DNA of 64,000 nucleotides from Euonymus europaeus (lineage: Eukaryota > Streptophyta > Magnoliopsida > Celastrales > Celastraceae): positions 9,176,001-9,240,000 of the forward strand of contig OY756970.1 of assembly GCA_963580455.1 (NCBI GenBank), written 5' to 3'. This document shows, piece by piece, positions 14,601 through 27,100 of the stretch (position 1 is its first letter; each line of letters opens with the position of its first letter). Made by a program: the position numbers and the translations under genes. The notes beneath the pieces were generated by a model. It had not been told where the DNA came from, did not search any database, and was given only the letters and a program-made list of their open reading frames with translations.

Positions 14601-17600
14601 TTTCTATGAAAAATGGACAAAATCGTTTAAAGCTCCTCCATAGAGTGAGTTGAGCAACTTCGGACTATCAAAGTTGCTCGGTGTACACTTTTTATTGTTC
14701 TTCTATGTCAAATTTTACGAGTATAAGCTTCCTAGATTATTTCGATGCCAAAACCCCAACTTTCTATGAAAAATGGACAAAATCGTTTAAAGCTCCTCCA
14801 TAGAGTGAGTTGAGCAACTTCAGACTATCAAAGTTGCTCGATGTACACTTTTAATTGTTCTTCTATGTCAAATTTTACGAGTATAAGCTTCCTATATTAT
14901 TTCGATGCGAAAACACCAACTTTATAAGACAAATGGACAAAAACGTTAAAAGATCCTCCATAGAGATAGTTGAGGAACTTCCAATCATCTAGGTTGCTCG
15001 GTGTACACTTTTTATTGTTCTACTATGTCATATTTTACGAGTATAAGCTTCCTAGATTATTTCGATGCCAAAACCCCAACTTTCTATGACAAATGGACAA
15101 AACCGTTTAAAGCTCCTCTATAGAGTGAGTTGAGCAACTTCGGAGTATCAAAGTTGCTCGGTGTACACTTTTTATTGTTCTCTTATGTCAAATTTTAAGA
15201 GTATAAGCTTCCTAGATAATTTCGATGCCAAAACCCCATTTTTCGATGACAAATGGACAAAATCGTTTAAAGCTCCTCTATAGAGTGAGTTGAGCAACTT
15301 CGGACTATCAAAGTTGCTCGGTGTACAGTTTTTATTGTTCTTCTATGTCAAATTTTACGAGTATAAGCTTCCTTGAGTATTTGGATGCAAAAACCGCAAC
15401 TTTCTTATGAGAAATGGACAAAATCGTTTAAAGCTCCTCCATAGAGATAGTTGAGGAACTTCGAATCATCAAAGTTGCTCGGTGTAAACTTTTTATAGTT
15501 CTTCTATGTCAAATTTTACGAGTATAAGCTTCCTAGATTATTTCGATGCCAAAACCCCAACATTCGATGACAAATGGACAAAACCGTTTGAAGCTCCTCT
15601 ATAGAGTTAGTTGAGCAACTTCGGACTATCAAAGTTGCTCGGTGTACACTTTTTATTGTTCTTCTATGTCAAATTTTACGAGTATAAGCTTCCTAGATTA
15701 TTTCGATGCCAAAACCCCAACTTTCTATGAAAAATGGACAAAATCGTTTAAAGCTCCTCCATAGAGTGAGTTGAGCAACTTCGGACTATCAAAGTTGCTC
15801 GGTGTACACTTTTTATTGTTCTTCTATGTCAAATTTTACGAGTATAAGCTTCCTAGATTATTTCGATGCCAAAACCCCAACTTTCTATGAAAAATGGACA
15901 AAATCGTTTAAAGCTCCTCCATAGAGTGAGTTGAGCAACTTCAGACTATCAAAGTTGCTCGATGTACACTTTTAATTGTTCTTCTATGTCAAATTTTACG
16001 AGTATAAGCTTCCTATATTATTTCGATGCGAAAACACCAACTTTATAAGACAAATGGACAAAAACGTTAAAAGATCCTCCATAGAGATAGTTGAGGAACT
16101 TCCAATCATCTAGGTTGCTCGGTGTACACTTTTTATTGTTCTACTTTGTCAAATTTTACGAGTATAAGCTTCCTAGATTATTTCGATGCCAAAACCCCAA
16201 CTTTCTATGACAAATGGACAAAACCGTTTAAAGCTCCTCTATAGAGTGAGTTGAGCAACTTCGGAGTATCAAAGTTGCTCGGTGTACACTTTTTATTGTT
16301 CTCTTATGTCAAATTTTAAGAGTATAAGCTTCCTAGATAATTTCGATGCCAAAACCCCATTTTTCGATGACAAATGGACAAAATCGTTTAAAGCTCCTCT
16401 ATAGAGTGAGTTGAGCAACTTCGGACTATCAAAGTTGCTCGGTGTACAGTTTTTATTGTTCTTCTATGTCAAATTTTACGAGTATAAGCTTCCTTGAGTA
16501 TTTGGATGCAAAAACCGCAACTTTCTTATGAGAAATGGACAAAATCGTTTAAAGCTCCTCCATAGAGATAGTTGAGGAACTTCGAATCATCAAAGTTGCT
16601 CGGTGTAAACTTTTTATTGTTCTTCTATGTCAAATTTTACGAGTATAAGCTTCCTAGATTATTTCGATGCCAAAACCCCAACATTCGATGACAAATGGAC
16701 AAAACCGTTTGAAGCTCCTCTATAGAGTTAGTTGAGCAACTTCGGACTATCAAAGTTGCTCGGTGTACACTTTTTATTGTTCTTCTATGTCAAATTTTAC
16801 GAGTATAAGCTTCCTAGATTATTTCGATGCCAAAACCCCAACTTTCTATGAAAAATGGACAAAATCGTTTAAAGCTCCTCCATAGAGTGAGTTGAGCAAC
16901 TTCGGACTATCAAAGTTGCTCGGTGTACACTTTTTATTGTTCTTCTATGTCAAATTTTACGAGTATAAGCTTCCTAGATTATTTCGATGCCAAAACCCCA
17001 ACTTTCTATGAAAAATGGACAAAATCGTTTAAAGCTCCTCCATAGAGTGAGTTGAGCAACTTCAGACTATCAAAGTTGCTCGATGTACACTTTTAATTGT
17101 TCTTCTATGTCAAATTTTACGAGTATAAGCTTCCTATATTATTTCGATGCGAAAACACCAACTTTATAAGACAAATGGACAAAAACGTTAAAAGATCCTC
17201 CATAGAGATAGTTGAGGAACTTCCAATCATCTAGGTTGCTCGGTGTACACTTTTTATTGTTCTACTATGTCATATTTTACGAGTATAAGCTTCCTAGATT
17301 ATTTCGATGCCAAAACCCCAACTTTCTATGACAAATGGACAAAACCGTTTAAAGCTCCTCTATAGAGTGAGTTGAGCAACTTCGGAGTATCAAAGTTGCT
17401 CGGTGTACACTTTTTATTGTTCTCTTATGTCAAATTTTAAGAGTATAAGCTTCCTAGATAATTTCGATGCCAAAACCCCATTTTTCGATGACAAATGGAC
17501 AAAATCGTTTAAAGCTCCTCTATAGAGTGAGTTGAGCAACTTCGGACTATCAAAGTTGCTCGGTGTACAGTTTTTATTGTTCTTCTATGTCAAATTTTAC

Positions 17601-17760
17601 GAGTATAAGCTTCCTTGAGTATTTGGATGCAAAAACCGCAACTTTCTTATGAGAAATGGACAAAATCGTTTAAAGCTCCTCCATAGAGATAGTTGAGGAA
17701 CTTCGAATCATCAAAGTTGCTCGGTGTAAACTTTTTATAGTTCTTCTATGTCAAATTTTA
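11640..17760 (+). repeat. Second-order repeat: 2242 bp doublet of the 1121 bp unit
   Basis: Two variants alternate between successive 1121 bp copies. Monomer 5 carries ctactttgtcaaat at 11661, 13903 and 16145, and ctatgtcatatttt in the copies between (about 12787, 15029, 17271). Monomer 1 carries ttatagttc at about 13251, 15495 and 17737, and ttattgttc in the others. The spacing is exactly 2242 bp, so a two-copy block was amplified about three times after the 1121 bp unit was established. Confidence 0.88.
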
Positions 17761-18973
17761 CGAGTATAAGCTTCCTAGATTATTTCGATGCCAAAACCCC
17801 AACATTCGATGACAAATGGACAAAACCGTTTGAAGCTCCTCTATAGAGTTAGTTGAGCAACTTCGGACTATCAAAGTTGCTCGGTGTACACTTTTTATTG
17901 TTCTTCTATGTCAAATTTTACGAGTATAAGCTTCCTAGATTATTTCGATGCCAAAACCCCAACTTTCTATGAAAAATGGACAAAATCGTTTAAAGCTCCT
18001 CCATAGAGTGAGTTGAGCAACTTCGGACTATCAAAGTTGCTCGGTGTACACTTTTTATTGTTCTTCTATGTCAAATTTTACGAGTATAAGCTTCCTAGAT
18101 TATTTCGATGCCAAAACCCCAACTTTCTATGAAAAATGGACAAAATCGTTTAAAGCTCCTCCATAGAGTGAGTTGAGCAACTTCAGACTATCAAAGTTGC
18201 TCGATGTACACTTTTAATTGTTCTTCTATGTCAAATTTTACGAGTATATGCTTCCTATATTATTTCGATGCGAAAACACCAACTTTATAAGACAAATGGA
18301 CAAAAACGTTAAAAGATCCTCCATAGAGATAGTTGAGGAACTTCCAATCATCTAGGTTGCTCGGTGTACACTTTTTATTGTTCTACTATGTCAAATTTTA
18401 CGAGTATAAGCTTCCTAGATTATTTCGATGCCAAAACCCCAACTTTCTATGACAAATGGACAAAACCGTTTAAAGCTCCTCTATAGAGTGAGTTGAGCAA
18501 CTTTGGAGTATCAAAGTTGCTCGGTGTACACTTTTTATTGTTCTCTTATGTCAAATTTTAAGAGTATAAGCTTCCTAGATAATTTCGATGCCAAAACCCC
18601 ATTTTTCGATGACAAATGGACAAAATCGTTTAAAGCTCCTCTATAGAGTGTGTTGAGCAACTTCGGACTATCAAAGTTGCTCGGTGTACAGTTTTTATTG
18701 TTCTTCTCTGTCAAATTTTACGAGTATAAGCTTCCTTGAGTATTTGGATGCAAAAACCGCAACTTTCTTATGAGAAATGGACAAAATCGTTTAAAGCTCC
18801 TCCATAGAGATAGTTGAGGAACTTCGAATCATCAAAGTTGCTCGGTGTAAACTTTTTATTGTTCTTCTATGTCAAATTGTACGAGCATAAGCTTCCTATA
18901 TTATTTCAATGCGAAAACACCAACTTTATAAGGCAAATTGACAAAAACGTTAAAAGATCCTCCATAGAGATAG

Positions 18974-19700
18974 TTGAGGAACTTCGAATCATCAAAGTTG
19001 CTCGGTGTACACTTTTTATTGTTCTTCAATGTCAAATTTCACGAGTATAAGCTTCCTATATTATTTCGATGTGAAAACACCAACTTTATAAGACAAATGG
19101 ACAAAAACGATAAAAGATCTTCAATAGAGATAGTTGAGGAACTTCGAATCATCAAAGTTATTCGGTGTACACTTTTTATTGTTCTTTTCTGTCAAATTTT
19201 ACGATTATATGCTTCCTGGATTATTTTGATGCCAAAACCGCAACTTTCTTATGACAAATGGACAAAACCGTTAAAAGCTACTTCATAGTGAGAGTTGAGC
19301 AATTCCGGACTATCAATGTTGCTCGGTGTACACTTTTTATTATTATTCTATGTCAAATTTTATGAGTATAAGCTTCCTAGATTATTTCGATGCCAAAACC
19401 CGAACTTTCTATGACAAAAGGACAAAACCGTTCAAAGCTCCTCCGTAGATTGAGTTGAGCAACTTCGGACTATCAAAGTTGCTCGGTGTACACTTTTTTA
19501 TTGTTCTTCTATGTCAAATTTTACGAGTATAAGCTTCCTAGATTATTTCGATGCCAAAACCGTAACTTTTTATGACAAATGGACAAAACCGTTTATAGCT
19601 CCTCCATAGAGTGAGTTGAGCAACTTCGGACTATCAAAGTTGCTCGGTGTACACTTTTTATTGTTCTGCTATGTCAAATTTCACGAGCATAAGCTTCCTA
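18974..19700 (+). repeat. Satellite block homologous to 1833-2560
   Basis: This block aligns with 1833-2560 at an offset of 17141 bp: a B unit with gatgtg, then a type C unit, then the acaaaagg / tagattgag unit with seven Ts, then a unit with gtaacttt, then one with tcacgagcataag. From about 19660 it switches to resemble 600-930 instead (ctctaaagagatag), so it is a mosaic. Confidence 0.65.
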
Positions 19701-20741
19701 GATTATTTCGATGCCAAAACCCCAACTTTCTATGACAAATGGACAAAACCGTTTAAAGCTCCTCTAAAGAGATAGTTGAGGAACTTCGAATCATCAAAGT
19801 TGCTCGGTATACACTTTTTATTGTTTTTTTCTGTCAAATTTTACGATTATATGCTTCATGGATTATTTTGATGCCAAAACCGCAACTTTCTTATGACAAA
19901 TGGACAAAAACGTTTAAAGCTACTTCACAGTGAGAGTTGAGCAATTCCGGACTATCAAAGTTGCTCAGTGTACAATTTTTATTGTTCTTCTATGTCAAAT
20001 TTTACGAGTATAAGCTTCCTTGAGTATTTGGATGCAAAAACCGCAACTTTCTTATGACAAATAGACAAAACTGTTTATAGCCCCTCCATAGAGTGAGTTG
20101 AGCAACTTCGGACTATCAAAGTTGCTCGGTGTACACTTTTTATTATTCTTCTATGTCAAATTTTACGAGTATAAGCTTCCTAGATTATTTCGATGCCAAA
20201 ACCCGAACTTTCTATGACAAATGGACAAAACCGTTTAAAGCTCTTCCGTAGAGTGAGTTGAGCAACTTCGGACTATCAAAAATGCTCGGTGTACACTTTT
20301 TATTGTTCTTCTATGTCAAATTTTACGAGTATAAGCTTCCTATATTATTTCGATGCGAAAACACCAACTTTATAAGACAAATGGACAAAAACGTTAAAAG
20401 CTCCTCTATAGAGTTAGTTGAGCAACTTCGGACTATCAAAGTTGCTCGGTGTACACTTTTTATTGTTCGTCTATGTCAAATTTTACGAGTAAAAGCTTCC
20501 TAGATTATTTCGATCCCAAAACACCAACTTTCTATGAAAAATGGACAAAATCGTTTAAAGCTCCTCCATAGAGTGAGTTGAGCAACTTCAGACTATCAAA
20601 GTTGCTCGATGTACACTTTTTATTGTTCTTCTATGTCAAATTTTACGAGTATAAGCTTCTTATATTATTTCGATGCGAAAACACCAACTTTATAAGACAA
20701 ATGGACAAAAACGTTAAAAGATCCTCCATAGAGATAGTTGA

Positions 20742-22416
20742 GGAACTTCCAATCATCTAGGTTGCTCGGTGTACACTTTTTATTATTCTACTATGTCAAA
20801 TTTTACGAGTATAAGCTTCCTAGATTATTTCGATGCCAAAACCCCAACTTTCTATGACAAATGGACAAAACCGTTTAAAGCTCCTCTATAGAGTGAGTTG
20901 AGCAACTTCGGAGTATCAAAGTTGCTCGGTGTACACTTTTTATTGTTCTTCTATGTCAAATTTTACGAGTATAAGCTTCCTAGATAATTTCGATGCCAAA
21001 ACCCCATTTTTCGATGACAAATGGACAAAATCGTTTAAAGCTCCTCTATAGAGTGAGTTGAGCAACTTCGGACTATCAAAGTTGCTCGGTGTACAGTTTT
21101 TATTGTTCTTCTATGTCAAATTTTACGAGTATAACTTTCCTAGATTATTTCGATGACGAAATCCCAACTTTCTATGAGAAATGGACAAAATCGTTTAAAG
21201 CTCCTCTATAGAGTGAGTTGAGCAACTTCGGACTATCAAAGTTGGTCGGTGTACACTATTTATTGTTCTTCTATGTCAAATTTTACGAGTGTAAGCTTCC
21301 TAGATTATTTTGATGCGAAAACACCAACTTTCTAAGAGAAATGGACAAAAACGTTAAAAGATCCTCCATAGAGATAGTTGAGGAACTTCGAATCATCAAA
21401 GTTGCTCGGTGTAAACTTTTTATTGTTCTTCTATGTCAAATTTTACGAGTATAAGCTTCCTAGATTATTTCAATGCGAAAACACCAACTTTACAAGACAA
21501 ATGGACAAAAACGTTAAAAGATCCTCCATAGAGATAGTTAAGGAACTTTGAATCATCAAAGTTGCTCGGTGTACACTTTTTATTGTTCATCTATGTCAAA
21601 TTTTACGAGTATAAGCTTCCTATATTATTTCGATGTGAAAACACCAACTTTATAAGACAAATGGACAAAAACATTAAAAGATCCTCAATAGAGATAGTTG
21701 AGGAACTTCGAATCATCAATGTTGCTCGGTGTACACTTTTTATTGTTCTTTTCTGTCAAATTTTACGATTATATGCTTCATGGATTATTTTGATGCCAAA
21801 ACCGCAACTTTCTTATGACAAATGGACAAAACCGTTAAAAGCTACTTCACATTGAGAGTTGAGCAATTCCGGACTGTCAAAGTTGCTCGGTGTACAATTT
21901 TTATTGTTCTTCTATGTCAAATTTTACGAGTATAAGCTTCCTTGAGTATTTGGATGCAAAAACCGCAACTTTCTTATGACAAATAGACAAAACTGTTTAT
22001 AGCTCCTCCATAGAGTGAGTTGAGCAACTTCGGACTATCAAAGTTGCTCGGTGTACACTTTTTATTGTTCTTCTATGTTAAATTTTACGAGTATAAGCTT
22101 CCTAGATTATTTCGATGCCAAAACCCGAACTTTCTATGACAAATGGACAAAACCGTTTAAAGCTCTTCCGTAGAGTGAGTTGAGCAACTTCGGACTATCA
22201 AAGTTGCTCGGTGTACAATTTTTATTGTTCTTCTATGTCAAATTTTACGAGCATAAGCTTCCTAGATTATTTCGATGCGAAAACACCAACTTTATAAGAC
22301 AAACAGACAAAAACGTTAAAAGATCCTCCATAGAGATAGTTGAGGAACTTCGAATCATCAAAGTTGCTCGGTGTACACTTTTTATTGTTCTTCTATGTCA
22401 AATTTTACGAGTATAA
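20742..22416 (+). repeat. Satellite block duplicated from or with 3121-4795
   Basis: Partner of 3121-4795 at offset 17621 bp. The difference from the neighbouring 17141 bp offset is 480 bp, exactly three monomers, which points to unequal exchange between the two flanks of the 1121 bp array. Confidence 0.7.
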
Positions 22417-23236
22417 GCTTCCTAGATTATTTCGATGCCAAAACCCCAACATTCGATGACAAATGGACAAAACCGTTTAAAGCTTCTCTATAGAGTGAGT
22501 TGAGCAACTTCGGACTATCAAAGTTGCTCGGTGTACACTTTTTATTGTTCTTCTACGTCAAATTTTACGAGTATAAGCTTCCTGGATTATTTCGATGCCA
22601 AAACCCCAACTTTCTATGAAAAATGGACAAAATCGTTTAAAGCTCCTCCATAGAGTGAGTTGAGCAACTTCAGACTATCAAAGTTGCTCGGTGTACACTT
22701 TTTATTGTTCTTCTATGTCAAATTTTACGAGTATAAGCTTCCTTGAGTATTTGGATGCAAAAACCGCAACTTTCTTATGACAAATAGACAAAACTGTTTA
22801 TAGCTCCTCCATAGAGTGAGTTGAGCAACTTCGGACTATCAAAGTTGCTCGGTGTACACTTTTTATTGTTCTTCTATGTTAAATTTTACGAGTATAAGCT
22901 TCCTAGATTATTTCGATGCCAAAACCCGAACTTTCTATGACAAATGGACAAAACCGTTTAAAGCTCTTCCGTAGAGTGAGTTGAGCAACTTCGGACTATC
23001 AAAGTTGCTCGGTGTACAATTTTTATTGTTCTTCTATGTCAAATTTTACGAGCATAAGCTTCCTAGATTATTTCGATGGGAAAACACCAACTTTATAAGA
23101 CAAACAGACAAAAACGTTAAAAGATCCTCCATAGAGATAGTTGAGGAACTTCGAATCATCAAAGTTGCTCGGTGTACACTTTTTATTGTTCTTCTATGTC
23201 AAATTTTACGAGTATAAGCTTCCTAGATTATTTCGA
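21925..23236 (+). repeat. 801 bp (5-monomer) tandem duplication
   Basis: The block 21925-22435 recurs at 22726-23236 with 801 bp spacing: the same run of an agtatttgg unit, an A unit with atgttaaatttt, an A unit and a B unit with caaacagac. A further 320 bp (2-monomer) echo follows at 23301. Confidence 0.7.
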
Positions 23237-24169
23237 TGCCAAAACCCGAACTTTCTATGACAAATGGACAAAACCGTTTAAAGCTCTTCCGTAGAGTGAG
23301 TTGAGCAACTTCGGACTATCAAAGTTGCTCGGTGTACAATTTTTATTGTTCTTCTATGTCAAATTTTACGAGCATAAGCTTCCTATATTATTTCGATGCG
23401 AAAACACCAACTTTATAAGACAAATGGACAAAAATGTTAAAAGATCCTCCATAGAGATAGTTGAGGAACTTCCAATCATCTAGGTTGCTCAGTGTACACT
23501 TTTTATTGTTCTACTATGTCAAATTTTACGAGTATAAGCTTCCTAGATTATTTCGATGCCAAAACCCCAACTTTCTATGACCAATGGACAAAACCGTTTA
23601 AAGCTCCTCTATAGAGTGAGTTGAGCAACTTCGGAGTATCAAAGTTGCTCGGTGTACACTTTTTATTGTTCTTCTATGTCAAATTTTACGAGTATAAGTT
23701 TCCTAGATTATTTCGATGACAAAATCCCAACTTTCTATGAAAAATGGACAAAATCGTTTAAAGCTCCTCCATTGAGTGAGTTGAGCAACTTCAGACTATC
23801 AAAGTTGCTCGGTGTACACTTTTTATTGTTCTTCTATGTCAAATTTTACGAGTATAAGCTTCCTAGATTATTTCGATGCGAAAACACCAACTTTCTAAGA
23901 GAAATGGACAAAAATTTTTAATAGATCCTCCATAGAGATAGTTGAGGAACTTCGAATCATCAAAGTTGCTCAGTATAAACTTTTTATTGTTCTTCTATGT
24001 CAAATTTTACGAGCATAAGCTTCCTAGATTATTTCGATGCGAAAACACCAACTTTACAAGACAAATGGACAAAAACGTTAAAAGATCCTCCATAGAGATA
24101 GTTAAGGAACTTCGAATCATCAAAGTTGCTCGATGTACACTTTTTATTGTTCATCTATGTCAAATTTTA

Positions 24170-24260
24170 CGAGTATAAGCTTCCTATATTATTTCGATGT
24201 GAAAACACCAACTTTTCTGTCAAATTTTACGATTATATGCTTCATGGATTATTTTGATGC
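24170..24260 (+). repeat. Monomer with ~100 bp internal deletion
   Basis: Near 24213 the B-type text gaaaacaccaactt is joined directly to ttctgtcaaattttacg. In complete copies (e.g. 21642-21760) the two are separated by about 100 bp. This is one of few off-register breaks in the array. Confidence 0.75.
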
Positions 24261-26139
24261 CAAAACCGCAAATTTCTTATGACAAATGGACAAAACCGTT
24301 AAAAGCTACATCATAGTGAGAGTTGAGCAATTCCGGACTATCAAAGTTGCTCGGTGTACAATTTTTATTGTTCTTCTATGTCAAATTTTACGTGTATAAG
24401 CTTCATTGAGTATTTGGATGCAAAAACCGCAACTTTCTTATGACAAATGGACAAAACCGTTTATAGCTCCTCCATAGAGTGAGTTGAGCAACTTCGGACT
24501 ATCAAAGTTGCTTGGTGTACACTTTTTATTCTTCTTTTATGTCAAATTTCACGAGTATAAGCTTCCTAGATTATTTCGATGCCAAAACCCGAACTTTCTA
24601 TGACAAATGGACAAAACCGTTTAAAGCTCTTCCGTAGAGTGAGTTGAGCAACTTCGGACTATCAAAGTTGCTCGGTGTACATTTTTTATTGTTCTTCTAT
24701 GTCAAATTTTACGAGTATAAGCTTCCTAGATTATTTCAATGCGAAAACACCAACTTTATAAGACAAATAGACAAAAACGTTAAAAGATCCTCCATAGAGA
24801 TAGTTGAGGAACTTCGAATCATCAAAGTTGCTCGGTGCACACTTTTTATTGTTCTTCTATGTAACATTTTATGAGTATAAGCTTCCTAGATTATCTCGAT
24901 GCCAAAACCCCAACATTCGATGACAAATGGACAAAACCGTTTAATGCTCCTCTATAGAGTGAGTTGAGCAACTTCGGACTATCAAAGTTGCTCGGTGTAC
25001 ACTTTTTATTGTTCTTCTATGTCAAATTTTACGAGTATAAGCTTCCTAGATTATTTCGATGCCAAAACCCCAACTTTCTATGAAAAATGGACAAAATCGT
25101 TTAAAGCTCCTCCATAGAGATAGTTGAGGAACTTCGAATCATCAAAGTTGCTCAGTATAAACTTTTTATTGTTCTTCTATGTCAAATTTTACGAGCATAA
25201 GCTTCCTAGATTATTTCGATGCGAAAACACCAACTTTACAAGACAAATGGACAAAAACGTTAAAAGATCCTCCATAGAGATAGTTAAGGAACTTCGAATC
25301 ATCAAAGTTGCTCGGTGTACACTTTTTATTGTTCATCTATGTAAAATTTTACGATTATAAGCTTCCTATATTATTTCGATGTGAAAACACCAACTTTATA
25401 AGACAAATGGACAAAAACGTTAAAAGATCCTCAATAGAGATAGTTGAGGAACTTCGAATCATCAAAGTTGCTCGGTGTACACTTTTTATTGTTCCTTTCT
25501 ATCAAAATTTACGATTATATGCTTCTTGGATTATTTTGATGCCAAAACCGCAACTTTCTTATGACAAATGGACAAAACCATTAAAAGCTACTTCATAGTG
25601 AGAGTTGAGCAATTCCGGACTATCAAAGTTGCTCGGTGTACAATTTTTATTGTTCTTCTATGTCAAATTTTACGAGTATAAGCTTCCTTGAGTATTTGGA
25701 TGCAAAAACCGCAACTTTCTTATGACAAATGGACAAAACTGTTTATAGCTCCTCCATAGAGTGAGTTGAGCAACTTCGGACTATCAAAGTTGCTCGGAGT
25801 ACACTTTTTATTGTTCTTCTATGTCAAATTTTACGAGTATAAGCTTCCTAGATTATTTCGATGCCAAAACCCGAACTTTCTATGACAAATGGACAAAACC
25901 GTTTAATGCTCATCCGTCGAGTGAGTTGAGCAACTTCGGACTATCAAAGTTGCTCGGTGTACACTTTTTATTGTTCTTCTATGTCAAATTTTACGAGTAT
26001 AAGCTTCCTATATTATTTCGATGCCAAAACCCCAACTTTCTATGACAAATGGACAAAGCCGTTTAAAGCTCCTCTAAAGAGATAGTTGAGGAACTTCGAA
26101 TCATCAAAGTTGCTCGGTGTACACTTTTTATTGTTCTTT

Positions 26140-26200
26140 TCTGTCAAATTTTACGAGTATAAGACTTTCTTATGACAATTAGACAAAACCGTTAAAAGCT
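26140..26200 (+). repeat. Monomer with ~30 bp internal deletion
   Basis: At about 26164 gagtataag joins directly to actttcttatgacaat, losing most of the stretch from cttcctgg to accgca of a type C unit. This explains why the local block spacing is 1893 bp (24391 to 26284 for the marker cgtgtataagcttcattg) rather than 12 full monomers. Confidence 0.75.
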
Positions 26201-27100
26201 ACTTCATAGTGAGAGTTGAGCAATTCCGAACTATCAAAGTTGCTCGGTGTACAATTTTTACTGTTCTTCTATGTCAAATTTTACGTGTATAAGCTTCATT
26301 GAGTATTTGGATGCAAAAACCGCAACTTTCTTATGACAAATGGACAAAACCGTTTATAGCTCCTCCATAGAGTGAGTTGAGCAACTTCGGACTATCAAAG
26401 TTGCTTGGTGTACACTTTTTATTCTTCTTCTATGTCAAATTTCACGAGTACAAGCTTCCTAGATTATTTCGATGCCAAAACCCGAACTTTCTATGACAAA
26501 TGGACAAAACCGTTTAAAGCTCTTCCGTAGAGTGAGTTGAGCAACTTCGGACTATCAAAGTTGCTCGGTGTACATTTTTTATTGTTCTTCTATGTCAAAT
26601 TTTACGAGTATAAGCTTCCTAGATTATTTCAATGCGAAAACACCAACTTTATAAGACAAATAGACAAAAACGTTAAAAGATCCTCCATAGAGATAGTTGA
26701 GGAACTTCGAATCATCAAAGTTGCTCGGTGCACACTTTTTATTGTTCTTCTATGTAAAATTTTATGAGTATAAGCTTCCTAGATTATCTCGATGCCAAAA
26801 CCCCAACATTCGATGACAAATGGACAAAACCGTTTAATGCTCCTCTATAGAGTGAGTTGAGCAACTTCGGACTATCAAAGTTGCTCGGTGTACACTTTTT
26901 ATTGTTCTTCTATGTCAAATTTTACGAGTATAAGCTTCCTAGATTATTTCGATGCCAAAACCCCAACTTTCTATGAAAAATAGACAAAATCGTTTAAAGC
27001 TCCTCCATAGAGTGAGTTGAGCAACTTCGGACTATCAAAGTTGCTCGGTGTACACTTTTTATTGTTCTTCTATGTCAAATTTTACGAGTATAAGCTTCCT

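Larger units (their letters stand above)
8811..18875 (+). repeat. Homogeneous 7-monomer higher-order repeat, 1121 bp unit, about nine copies
   Basis: The marker agtatttggatgc recurs at 9771, 10892, 12013, 13134, 14255, 15376, 16497, 17618 and 18739, every step exactly 1121 bp. The unit has seven distinct monomers in fixed order: (1) the agtatttgg type with gtgtaaac; (2) aacattcgatgac with cgtttgaagc; (3) and (4) two aactttctatgaaaaatgg units, the second ending gctcgatgtacacttttaat; (5) a type B unit with caatcatctagg; (6) a unit with ggagtatc and ttctcttatg; (7) gataatttcg with catttttcgatg and acagttttt. Monomers 2-7 of a first partial copy start at 8811. The pattern breaks near 18876, where the unit runs into gtacgagcataag. 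Copies differ by only a few substitutions each, implying recent amplification. The extra base over 7 x 160 is the additional T in ttcttatgag of monomer 1. Confidence 0.95.

Noticed and set aside
8811..18875. Assembly over-duplication as the source of the 1121 bp repeat
   Set aside because: Copies carry private substitutions (for example at about 10337, 11383 and 14560) and parity-linked variants, which simple duplication of one contig segment would not give. Read support is still the decisive test.
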